DNA of 64,000 nt from assembly GCA_963756455.1 (NCBI GenBank), contig CAVWNC010000004.1:1550001-1614000 (forward strand). Direction: 5' to 3'. This stretch comes from DASQPA01 sp963756455. GTDB taxonomy: Bacteria > Acidobacteriota > Thermoanaerobaculia > Multivoradales > UBA5704. Shown in pieces: positions 19,501-27,500 of the stretch. A program made the translations under genes and the position numbers. Numbering within the stretch: position 1 is the stretch's first letter; every line of letters starts with the position of its first letter. The notes beneath the pieces are model-generated. The model worked only from the letters and a program-made list of their open reading frames with translations. It made no database searches and was not told the origin of the DNA.

Positions 19501-21010
19501 CCGAATGGAGAGCCCGACCCGCGAGGTCGAAACGCGCCCCGGCCTCGCCGAGCGCCCAGGCGGGGAGCCCTGGATCCTCCCCTGGCCTCCCGGTCTCGAG
19601 GACGAACATCACCTGGAAGAGCGGTGGACGCGCGAGGTCGCGCTCCGGCCGCAACCGCTCCACCAGGAGCGGGAACGGGTAGTCCCCGTGCTCCAGGGCC
19701 CCGAGCACGACGGACCGGGTCGCGGCGAGGAGCCCGGCAAAGGTGGGATCGCCGGCCAGGGCGGCGCGCAGCACGACCGGATGGACGAAGTATCCCAGGA
19801 CCGCGGAGAGCGCCGGGGTACGGCGGCCCACGAAAGGCGAGCCGACCGCGAAGTCCAGCTGCCCCGAGTAGCGGGCGAGCTGCGCCTGCCAGGCCGCGAG
19901 GAGGGTCACGAAGAGCGTCGTGCCGTGCGCCGCCGACAGGGCCTGGAGCCGCTCCGCGAGCGCGCGGGGAAGCGCGTCGGCCTGAGCGCCGCCACGGTGG
20001 GTCTGGAGCGGCGGCCGGGGCCGGTCGGTCGGCAGGTCGAGCGCGGGCGGCAGGCCCGCCAGGCGATCGCGCCAGTAGGCGAGCAGTCGGCCGCCGTGAG
20101 GTCCCGCCAGCATCTCCCCCTGCCAGCGCACGAAATCGACGTACTCGGCGCCGGTCGGTGGGAGGGCGGCCACCAGCCCGCCGGCCTCCTCGCGGTAGAG
20201 GAGCCCCAACTCGCGGCCGAGGACGGCGAGCGACCCGAAGTCGGCGACGAGGTGATGGACGGCGAGGAGGAGCGTCGTCGTATCGGTCGAGTTGAAGAGG
20301 CGCAGCCGGAGCAAAGGGCCCGCCGTCAGGTCGAACGGCCCGTAGGCGTCCGCGGCGAGCCGTTCCCCGAGCTGCCGCTCGCTCCAGCCGGCGGCGTCCA
20401 CCTCCAGGAGGTCGACCGTGCCGCGCTCGGCGATCCGCTGCACCCCCTCCCCGGAGAACTCGGGGAAGGTCGTTCGCAGGGCGGCGTGACGGACGGTCAG
20501 GCGTCCCAGGGCCCGGGAGAGGGCCGCGGCGTCGAAGCCGGCTCCGGCCCGCGCCGCCACCGCGATGTTATAGGTGCCGTCCCCCGCCGCCAGCCGTTCG
20601 AGGAGAAGCAGGGCCCTCTGTCCCACCGTCAGAGGGTGGTCGCCCGCGGCCGCCGCGGCGCCCGGACGCACCGACGGGATCTCGGCCGCCGGCACGTTGG
20701 CGTCATTGGCGTCAAGGGCGTCAAGGGCGCCGTCCTCTCCCAGGCCGGCGAGGATGCGATCGGCGATCTCCGCCGTGGTGCCGCCCTCGAGCAGGTCCGC
20801 GAGCGCCAACTCGGCTCCCAGGGCTTCCGCGACAACGCCCGTCAACTCGACCGCGGCGAGCGAGTCGAGCCCCAGGGCCGTCAGCGGCTGCCCAGGGGCC
20901 GGGCGGGCCGCACCGAGGCCGACCAGGGAGGCGATGCGCTCCCCCAGGAAGGCGAGGAGCGCGGGGCGGCGCTCGGCCGCCGGAAGGGCGAGCAGATCGC
21001 CCCGCTTCAC
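16160..21010 (-). CDS. Hybrid NRPS-PKS, C-terminally truncated (carrier-C-A-PCP-broken KS) and fused to reverse transcriptase
   Basis: The open frame codes 1616 residues from GTG 21010 (GGGAG about 9 nt upstream). Domains: an N-terminal carrier protein (LGLDSL, Ser50); condensation domain about 125-560 (HHLVADF at 252-258, Gly of HHxxxDG replaced by Phe); adenylation about 595-1090 (YTSGTTGRPK, FDIFLFE, LYGPTEG, YRTGDLARY, VKVRGFRLEL, NGKVDRR); peptidyl carrier (FFDLGGHSLL); then ketosynthase about 1190-1489 with active Cys1400 (TACSSS). The ketosynthase stops after RLADAVADRDAIRAR, before both catalytic His motifs, and the frame continues as reverse transcriptase. Hand-read pocket residues are D-I-F-H-F-G-L-L-F-K, eight of ten like the hydroxyphenylglycine code I remember. 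A leading carrier domain implies loading by a partner in trans. As it stands the KS cannot work. Confidence 0.82.
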   Translation of the reverse strand: MKRGDLLALPAAERRPALLAFLGERIASLVGLGAARPAPGQPLTALGLDSLAAVELTGVVAEALGAELALADLLEGGTTAEIADRILAGLGEDGALDALDANDANVPAAEIPSVRPGAAAAAGDHPLTVGQRALLLLERLAAGDGTYNIAVAARAGAGFDAAALSRALGRLTVRHAALRTTFPEFSGEGVQRIAERGTVDLLEVDAAGWSERQLGERLAADAYGPFDLTAGPLLRLRLFNSTDTTTLLLAVHHLVADFGSLAVLGRELGLLYREEAGGLVAALPPTGAEYVDFVRWQGEMLAGPHGGRLLAYWRDRLAGLPPALDLPTDRPRPPLQTHRGGAQADALPRALAERLQALSAAHGTTLFVTLLAAWQAQLARYSGQLDFAVGSPFVGRRTPALSAVLGYFVHPVVLRAALAGDPTFAGLLAATRSVVLGALEHGDYPFPLLVERLRPERDLARPPLFQVMFVLETGRPGEDPGLPAWALGEAGARFDLAGRALHSVRIEERRAQFELGLRLAPRAPAGGLGAVLEYNSDLFDAASAARIVAHFATLLSALADAPGAPLSTLPLLAPGERHQVLHEWRSGPAVAPGGSVIAAFEAQATRRPETGALVCSGRVLSYGELNRRAHRLARHLRALGVGPEVRVGLCLERSVELIVGLLAILKAGGAYVPLDPSYPAERLAFMLEDCGATVLLTESLLPGTGGEPGGRAAIAAVAAVAAVKVVVVEVGAAAGAISRRGEDLESGPEPGDLAYLIYTSGTTGRPKAVLVEHRQLANTLAAAREDFGFGPDLRMPVVAPSSFDIFLFELLSPLLAGGTAVVLPLRPALDFDLLLAELRWATSFHAVPAVLRQVLARLRERGLELPGLTAVFVGGDTVPAALLADLARQLPAARVRILYGPTEGALFCSSHAVAPGAMGAPGAMVPLLGRPIANVTLALNDREGRPAPVGVAGEVHIGGAAVTRGYLGRPDLTAERYVPGPGGRLYRTGDLARYRPDGTLEFLGRADRQVKVRGFRLELAEVEAILASHPGVREAVALVREDEPGDQRLVAYVVPESPEPGAEIALSALEASLSALLQALLQAKLPEALRPSALVVLAALPLTANGKVDRRRLPRPDGGRSGRAAGYVAPRSALERAIAAIWRRVLKVDAVGIHDRFFDLGGHSLLLAEVHGHFRAELGRELPIVDLFKHPTIAALARHLSPEGALGSVEGGPSARPVRARRETRGDADPAVAIIGMVGRFPGAADVAELWRRVRDAEECITFFSDAELAAAGVAPARLADPAYVRAGGVLAGAERFDAAFFGFSPREAEVMDPQHRVFLECAWEALEDAGYDPARFPGRIGVYAGVGFSTYLRRAEVGLLGSLAGQYQALIGNDKDFVPTRVSYQLNLRGPSVNVQTACSSSLVAIHLARQALLAGDCDLALAGGVSIRTAQREGYLYEAGGIPSPDGHCRAFDADAQGTVSGNGVGIVVLKRLADAVADRDAIRARVFTTLAHLIDVELLREAFGELRRDAASGVDGQSAAEYAEDLDVRLGDLHERQRRQQYRATPGRRVWISKEDGSPRPLSIPILEDKIVQKAVALLLTPLYEQDFYEFSYGFRPERGAHDALHALREQCM

Positions 21011-21344
21011 GGCAGCGCGCTCCCGACGATCGCCTGCAACCGGAGCTGGGAACGCTTCGGCAGGAGATCCGTTTCGCCTTCCCCGGCGAGCAGAAAAGGG
21101 AAAGCTCTCACCACGGACGGCGAGAGCGCATTGCGCAGTACTACTTCCAGCAGCGAAGACAGGGACCTCGGCGCTTTCGAACGCATCTTTAAGTAGTTGT
21201 CGTCAGAATTCTAACAATCAGGGCTGGTTCGTCAGTTTGCCGCCCGTATGAGAAATTCACCTTGTTGGTCGATGCGTTCATACTATACCATTCAGACAGT
21301 TGCTTCTGGCTATTACGATGGCCGCTCAAGGAAGGTTGACCGCC
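21011..21344. promoter_or_regulatory. Divergent control region between NRPS and CmlA-like gene
   Basis: This 334-bp gap separates the two divergent biosynthetic genes and contains a markedly AT-richer stretch (about 21180-21310). On the plus strand TTGTTG (21262-21267) and TATACC (21284-21289) are 16 bp apart and could be -35/-10 elements. No convincing minus-strand promoter was found by eye. AAGGAAGG supplies the ribosome site for ATG 21345. Confidence 0.35.
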
Positions 21345-22931
21345 ATGCGCGAAATGTTTCTAAAACCCAACGTGCTGGCAGAACCGCTCGTCTGCCAGTG
21401 GTACGCCTGGGCCCACCTCCTCCAGCCCGCGACCGCGGGTTGCAACGTCGTCAGCCGCCACCTCAGCATCATGAAGTCGTTCGCGCAGGCTCCCCAGGTC
21501 CACCTGGCCGCGACCCGCAATCCGGCCATGCTCGGCGGACCCTTCATCAGCTACGGCCCGGAGCGTGTCAAGGACATCCGAGCCCTGATCGAGCACACCC
21601 TCGCCGCCCAGGCGGGCCTCATCACCCTGGCCGCGGCGGTCAAGGAGCTCGACGACCTGCTGCGCGCCGAGGCGAAGGGCTTCTCGCTCGAGCCGCTCTA
21701 TTGCCGGGTGCCCGACCCCCTGCGCGGCTTCGTCGAGCTGGTCTATGACCGCAACCACAATCCATCGTTCCGGATGATCGAGCCCCTGCTCTACGACAGC
21801 CCGCACTACGACCCGTCGCTCCAGAGCCTGGCGCTCTCTTTGATCGAGGGGGACAAGGATCGGCCCTTCGTGCTCAGCACACCGCGCCTGGCGGAAGAGG
21901 GGTTGTTGTTCGTCCATCGCCCTTTCGACCACGAGGGTGTCGACGAGCTGTTTCGCATGAAGCGGCAGCCGCGGCCTTATGAGCACATCAAGGAGCTCTT
22001 AGGGGTCGAGGAGACCGACGACGCGCTGTTTCGCACGTTCTTCACCGAAGAGCCGCCGGCGCCCTACCAGTCCTACCAGGGTACCCACATGAGGACCCGC
22101 TACTTCGGGCACGCCTGTATCCTGCTCGAAGGGAAGGGAGTGAGCATCCTCTCCGACCCTGTCCTCTCCTACGACTACCACGCGGACCTGCCGCGCTACA
22201 CCTACTCCGACCTGCCCGACCGCATCGACTATGTGGTCATCACCCACAACCACCAGGACCACGTCCTGCTCGAGACGCTGCTCCAACTGCGCCACCAGAT
22301 CGGCACCGTCATCGTCCCCCGGGGTGGCGGCAGCCTGCAGGATCCCTCGCTCAAGCTCGCGTTGCGACGTATCGGATTCAAGCATGTGGTGGAAATCGAC
22401 GAGATGGAGAGCATGGAGATCCCCGGCGGTTCGATCACCGGCATACCGTTCATGGGCGAGCACAGCGATCTTGACATTCGAACCAAGATGACCTATCTCG
22501 TGCGCCTGGACGGCGGGAGCGCGCTCCTGGCGGCCGATTCGTGCAATATCGAACCCCGTATCTACGAGCACGTGCAGCGCATCGTGGGCGACGTCGACGT
22601 CCTCTTCCTGGGCATGGAATGTGACGGCGCTCCCCTCTCCTGGCTCTATGGCCCCCTCATCACCCGCCCCCTCGATCGCAAAATCGATCATTCGCGCCGT
22701 CTTTCGGGCTCGAACTACGAGCGTGGGATCGACATCGTCGACCGTTTCCGCTGCCGGGAAGCCTACGTCTACGCCATGGGTATGGAGCCCTGGCTCAAAT
22801 ACATCATGGCGAAAGATTACACACCCGACTCCGATCCGATCGTCGCTTCCAATCGCCTGATCGAAGACTGTCGAGGACGTGGGATCGTCGCCGAGAGGCT
22901 GTACGGGGAAAAAGAGATCGCGGTCGCCTAA
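21345..22931 (+). CDS. CmlA-like diiron beta-hydroxylase (metallo-beta-lactamase fold) for carrier-bound amino acid
   Basis: 528 residues from ATG 21345 (AAGGAAGG at 9 nt). An N-terminal domain of about 245 residues precedes a metallo-beta-lactamase fold (YFGHACILLEGKGVSILSDP onward) with THNHQDH at 300-306: His301, His303, Asp305, His306. Further ligand candidates are Glu372 in FMGEHSD, where ordinary family members carry His, and Asp398 in AADSCN. Length, two-domain plan and the residue numbers run 4-5 behind those I recall for CmlA, the chloramphenicol enzyme that uses a diiron site to beta-hydroxylate an amino acid held on an NRPS carrier. Divergence from an NRPS gene supports this role. 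The alternative is a generic UlaG-like hydrolase. A scrap of an adenylation domain begins 28 bp after its stop. Confidence 0.75.
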   Translation: MREMFLKPNVLAEPLVCQWYAWAHLLQPATAGCNVVSRHLSIMKSFAQAPQVHLAATRNPAMLGGPFISYGPERVKDIRALIEHTLAAQAGLITLAAAVKELDDLLRAEAKGFSLEPLYCRVPDPLRGFVELVYDRNHNPSFRMIEPLLYDSPHYDPSLQSLALSLIEGDKDRPFVLSTPRLAEEGLLFVHRPFDHEGVDELFRMKRQPRPYEHIKELLGVEETDDALFRTFFTEEPPAPYQSYQGTHMRTRYFGHACILLEGKGVSILSDPVLSYDYHADLPRYTYSDLPDRIDYVVITHNHQDHVLLETLLQLRHQIGTVIVPRGGGSLQDPSLKLALRRIGFKHVVEIDEMESMEIPGGSITGIPFMGEHSDLDIRTKMTYLVRLDGGSALLAADSCNIEPRIYEHVQRIVGDVDVLFLGMECDGAPLSWLYGPLITRPLDRKIDHSRRLSGSNYERGIDIVDRFRCREAYVYAMGMEPWLKYIMAKDYTPDSDPIVASNRLIEDCRGRGIVAERLYGEKEIAVA

Positions 22932-22958
22932 TAACGACGCCAGACGACGTGCTGCCAG

Positions 22959-23030
22959 GCCTCCTTTGAGGCGCTCCCCGGCGAGCGGCTCTACCGGACG
23001 GGGGATCGGGCTTTCCGCCTGCCCGAGGAG
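22959..23030 (+). pseudogene. Fossil NRPS adenylation-domain fragment (core A7)
   Basis: Read in the frame of 22959, the DNA gives ASFEALPGERLYRTGDRAF followed by RLPEE. This matches the A7 core and its lead-in as found in the intact NRPS here (GERLYRTGDRVRW). There is no start codon or flanking A-domain sequence. It points to a lost NRPS gene that once followed the CmlA-like gene on the plus strand. Confidence 0.55.
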
Positions 23031-23087
23031 CGAGCTCGCCGGGGTCCTCGTGCGGGCCGTCGAGCAGAAACACCGGGCATCTCGGGT

Positions 23088-23465
23088 GCCGAGTCGTGCA
23101 AACCAGAAGCTGGCTCGTGCAAAGATACGGACGCAACAGGCTCCCCCACTCTCCACACACCCATCTTCCACTCTGATTCGTGCAATTCCAGACTCGGCAT
23201 GCACGTTCTCGCCGCAGAAGTGTGTAGCTTCAGACGGGAGACGTGCAAGTAGAAGTCGGAGAGCGTCTGGCGAGACTTAGAATAGCCGGTGGCGGCCCTT
23301 GATCTGCACGAAGCAACTGTAAAATTGCACGACTCTCTTCTGCAGAAGGCTACTTCAGGGCTGAGAGGCAGGATTTCTCCGTCACAATCGTGCAATCCAA
23401 ATCACTAACTGCACGTCTAAACGTTAAGGCTGTAGACTTCTGTTCTGGAACTGCACAGAGAAGGG
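23088..23465. repeat. Degenerate array phased at 21 bp, marked by TCGTGCAA / TGCAC motifs
   Basis: GTGCA or its complement TGCAC is centred at 23098, 23119, 23182, 23202, 23245, 23307, 23328, 23392, 23412 and 23454. The gaps (21, 63, 20, 43, 62, 21, 64, 20, 42) are all within 1 bp of multiples of 21. Intermediate phases hold decayed versions (GTGTA at 23222, TGTAG at 23431). Other segments such as GCAGAAGTGTGTAGCTTC resemble the 22-bp units at 59142-59415. No promoter-like or coding signal explains it. The rest of the 22932-23724 gap holds only the A7 scrap. Confidence 0.6.
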
Positions 23466-23724
23466 CCCTACAGACCCGAGGGCGGGCCCGGCGCCACGGC
23501 AGTAGACTTGGAGGAAGCGGACCGCGAGCCCACACCCTGAAAGACAGGACGACGCTCGTGTGAGGGTAGGCGGGACAGTCGTGGGGGCTACCCGGCCAGA
23601 CGGGAACGGGCTAGCTGACCGGCGACCGAAGCGTCTATGCTTGCTCCCCGGCGGGAGGACGTCGCGGAGCGGGCCCTCTGGACCGTCAAGGCGCTCCGCC
23701 GGAGGCATGGGGGAGAACAGAGAC

Positions 23725-24375
23725 ATGAGACTTCTGATCGCCGACGATCACACTCTGTTCGGGGACAGCCTCGGCAGCCTGCTCGCCTCGCGTGGCTTCG
23801 AGATCGTGGGCACCGCGCGCGACGGGCAGCAGGCCGTCGATCTCACCCGCCGATTGAACCCGGACATCGTGCTCATGGACCTGGACATGCCCGGGCTGGA
23901 CGGCCTCTCGGCGACCCGCCTGATCAGCGCCGCCATGCCGCAGGTGAAGGTCATCATCCTCACCGGCTCGGACGAGGACGCCCCTCTCTTCGAGGCGATC
24001 AAGTCCGGAGCCCAGGGCTATCTCCTGAAGAGCCTCGATTCCCAGGGTTTCATCTCGCTCATCGAAGGGGTCGGCCGCGGCGAGCCCGCCCTGACGCCGC
24101 TCCTCGCCAGCAAGCTCCTCCAGGAGCTCGCCCATCCGTCGCGGCCCGCTGTCGAGCCCCACGACCCCGACGCGCTGACCGACCGCGAGCAGGAGGTGCT
24201 TCAGATGCTGGTGAGCGGCGTGACCTCGAACCGCAAGCTCTCCCAGGAGCTGGGGGTCTCCGAGAATACGGTCAAGTTCCACGTCCGCAACATCCTCGAC
24301 AAGCTGCATCTCCACAACCGCGCCCAGGTCGTGGGGTTCGCCCTGCGCCAGGGCATCGTCGCCCCCTCCCAGTAA
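23725..24375 (+). CDS. NarL/FixJ-type response regulator, orphan
   Basis: 216 residues from ATG 23725 (GGGGGAG about 10 nt upstream; ATG 23707 is a poorer alternative). The receiver domain shows the acidic pair Asp7-Asp8 (LIADDHTLFGD), phospho-acceptor Asp52 (VLMDLDMPGLDG), Thr79 (IILTGSDED) and Lys101 (GYLLKSLD). The C-terminal LuxR-type helix-turn-helix reads LTDREQEVLQMLVSG and LSQELGVSENTVKFHVRNIL. It is a DNA-binding transcription regulator presumably switched by a histidine kinase, but none is nearby. The position between the 21-bp array and the large exported-protein operon makes either a possible target; that is speculation. Confidence 0.93.
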   Translation: MRLLIADDHTLFGDSLGSLLASRGFEIVGTARDGQQAVDLTRRLNPDIVLMDLDMPGLDGLSATRLISAAMPQVKVIILTGSDEDAPLFEAIKSGAQGYLLKSLDSQGFISLIEGVGRGEPALTPLLASKLLQELAHPSRPAVEPHDPDALTDREQEVLQMLVSGVTSNRKLSQELGVSENTVKFHVRNILDKLHLHNRAQVVGFALRQGIVAPSQ

Positions 24376-24437
24376 TGTCTGGGGCGCCAGGCCACCGGGT
24401 AAGGGCTCTCGACCCGATGGCGCACCGCTCCCCCGGT

Positions 24438-24460
24438 AGGCCTGAAAGGCCTTAATTCCT
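24438..24460 (+). terminator. Weak hairpin with AT tail after the response regulator
   Basis: AGGCC-TGAAA-GGCCT followed by TAATTCCTT lies 62 bp after the stop codon. The stem is only 5 bp, so this is a weak candidate. Confidence 0.3.
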
Positions 24461-24572
24461 TAGCGAAGGGCGCAGCCCTGGTCAGATAGGTCGCGCCCAA
24501 CCTCCCGCGCCCTCCCCCTGCGAAATGCATTCCGCCTGGGATACACTCTCCGGTGAGACCACAAGGAATCCC

Positions 24573-27500
24573 ATGCACATGCGTAGCGCCGCGCCTTCGA
24601 CGCAGCGGCCAGAGAGGTTGGGCGACGGGGAGGGGAGCGCGCCGGGTATCGGCCTGTTCCATACCCTCGGGGCCGTGGCCTCGCTGGCTCTCTTCTCCCT
24701 CCTTCCCCTGGCACCGCTCATGGCCGCGACAGCCGCGACAGCTGCGACAGTCGCGACGGCTCCGACCGCCGGGGCCCCCGGCAAGGCCGTGGCGCCGGCT
24801 TCCACGGCTCCCACCGCTCCGGTCACCCTCGATCTCCCGAAGATCACCCTGAGCGCCTCCGAGTTGCCGGCTTCCGGTCTCCAGAAAACCCTCCTCACGG
24901 TCGACCGCTTCGGCCGCTACTCCCTGCGGGCCGTCAATCCGCAGGGGAGCTCGATCGAGCTGATCGACCGCATGGCGGGCTCTCTCGGCAGGGCCGGCTC
25001 CGCGGGGACGGAGAGCGGCCGGCTCGACCTGTTCCTCGATCGCGGCCAGTACCAGGTGCGGATCGCCAGCTCGTCGAAGGGCACCGGCAAGGCCAAGGTC
25101 GTCGCCCTGAGCTTCCACGAGCACCGCCAGCCGGCGGGCGCCACGCCCCCACGCCTCGTCGAGACCCGCCTGGTGCAGGAGAGCCTCGACGACCTGGAAC
25201 AGAGCTCCTATTGGCTGCAGATCGGCGAGCGCCGCGGGGTGCGCCTGGAGGCCGCGGGCCGCAATCTGGCCGACCTGCGCCTGTGGCGGGACGGCTCTTG
25301 GCTCGAAGGGGTCGAGCCGGCGTGCCAGCAGATCCAGCCGGTCGTCGGTCAGCCGCTCTGGCGCTGCCGTCTGGCCGCGATCCTGGAGCCCGGTCTCTAC
25401 CTGCTGACCGCCTATGGCGGCGTCGCGCAGCCGTGGTCCGAAGGAGCGGACGAGCATCCTTTCTACCTGCGGTGGGGCGAGCCGCGGCTGCCGGACTCGG
25501 GGCGCCGGCGGTACGTCGTGAGCCCGTTCGGGGAGGACCACTTCGGGCTCCCCGACAATGTCAACTTCTTCCGCCTGGAGCTGTCGGAAGCGCGGCCCGT
25601 CACCCTGGCGTCGGGCTGGCTCCGCGGCGGCAGCCAATACGACCAGGCGACGGGCGACAGCTCGGGCGCCATCACCAAGGAATCCGTGCCGCCGGCGGTC
25701 GAGATCCGCACCGAGGCCAAGCCGGGCGATGACGTCCAGGCGCCGGCCGCGCCAGACACCACGACCGAGGGAGAACCGAATCCGGGAAGCACGGCCGAAG
25801 CGACGCCGGAGGGCGAAGCGGCGGCTCCGGCCCCGGGAGACGCGGCGGCGGGAGCGAACGAGGGGGAAGGGCAGGGCGAGGCCGCGAGCCCGGAGCCCGC
25901 CGGGGGGGATCAACCCGCGGCCGGCGCCGAAGAAACGCCGGCTCCGGACGCCGCGGACGCACCGGCGACAGCCCAGGAGCCCTCCAATCCCCTGGGCTGG
26001 GAGCTGATGGCGACGGTCACCGGGACGCCGGGACAGGCCTACATCCTCCAGCACTTCGAACAGAAGAACGACTACTACCTGAACCTCTCGGGCTCGTACT
26101 GGGTTTCGAGCGTTCATGCCGGGGCCGCCGTCGACTCGGTGGACGCCACCGTTCTCGTCACCGACCGGCCGCCGACAGAGAAGGAACGGTTCTTCGCCAG
26201 CGCGGCGATCCCCCTCGATTCCCACACCGCCTGGTCGCGGCGGTTCAACTTCCAGGAGGATCTGACCCTCTTCCTGGAGGTCAAGGAGACCGGCACCTAC
26301 CGGGTGGTGACGGGCGGCACCGGGGTCCAGGCGCGGGCGCGCGTCGAGCCGTTCTTCCTCGAGAAGCCCAAGAACTACGAGGAACCCGCCTGGCAGAGCG
26401 GAAGCTCGGCCTGGACGCTAGACGCCGGCTTCTACGTGCTCTCCCTCGATCCGGAGAAGAAGGGAATTCTCACCTTGACCCTCCGCCCGGCCGGAAAAGC
26501 CGGGCAAGAGCTGGCAGTCGCGCCACAGCCGGTGCAGGCCGCCGTGCGCTTCGCGCCGATCGCCCTCGAACACGGGCACCGCTACACGGTCTACCTCGAC
26601 CATCAGCCGGCGGTCACCGCGGGCCTCGCCGTCCGCCCGTGGCCGGTGAACCTCAACCAGCCGCTCCCGGTGGCGCAGAAGCCGGGCGAGGCGTTCGAGA
26701 TCCCCTTCCACATCGACGAGGCGGGCACCCTCCGCGCCGAACCGGACGACGGCAGCAAGCTCGACGTTTCCGTCGACGGCGGTCCCTGGGGACCCGAAGC
26801 GATGGTCGCTCCCGGCGATCACCGGGTCGCCGTCCGCCACGAGCGGCTGGACACCGTCACCTACTCGCTGTGGGTCGAGCCCGCCGCCCTCCTCGCCTCG
26901 ACGCCGCTGCCGCCGCTCCCCGACGCGGCGCGGAACGCCCTCCCCAAGCTCCCCGTGCTGCAGCCGGGCGCGCCGCGCTTCCTCGACCTCGACCGCGGGC
27001 AGAAGAGCGCCTTTCTCCTCCAGGCGGCGAAGCCCGGCCTCTACGCCGTCCGCTCGACCGGCCTCCTCGCCACCGCGGGCACCCTCCGCACCCGCACGGT
27101 GCCGGTGCTCCGCCGCGACGCGGAGAACGGCGTCGGCCGCAACTTCCTCGTCCAGCAGTACCTGCGGGAGGGCGACTACCAGGTGACCGTCGCCGCCCTC
27201 GGCAAGTCGCGCGGCCACTCCGGGCTCACCCTGGAGTCCACCCCGCTCGCCGACGGCGGCGAGCTGCGCGCCGGCATGCCCGGGCACTTCACCCTCCCCG
27301 CCGGCCAGGCCGTCGTCTTCAAGGTCGTCATCTCCGAGGCGGGCACTTACAACCTCCGCGCCCTGGGGCTCGGCTTCAAGTTCCTCTGCCGCTTCGAGGA
27401 CCCGGACGGCTGGCCGCTCGAAAAGCCCAACCAGCCGGCGGACCTCCACCTGAACCTCGCGGCCGGCACCTACCGCTTCGTCCTCCTCCCCCAGCCGGTC

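Noticed and set aside
22991..23395. Minus-strand 134-codon frame with LHES-like heptads over the 21-bp array
   Set aside because: The heptad pattern is a by-product of the 21-bp period; no ribosome site, and other frames show the same period.
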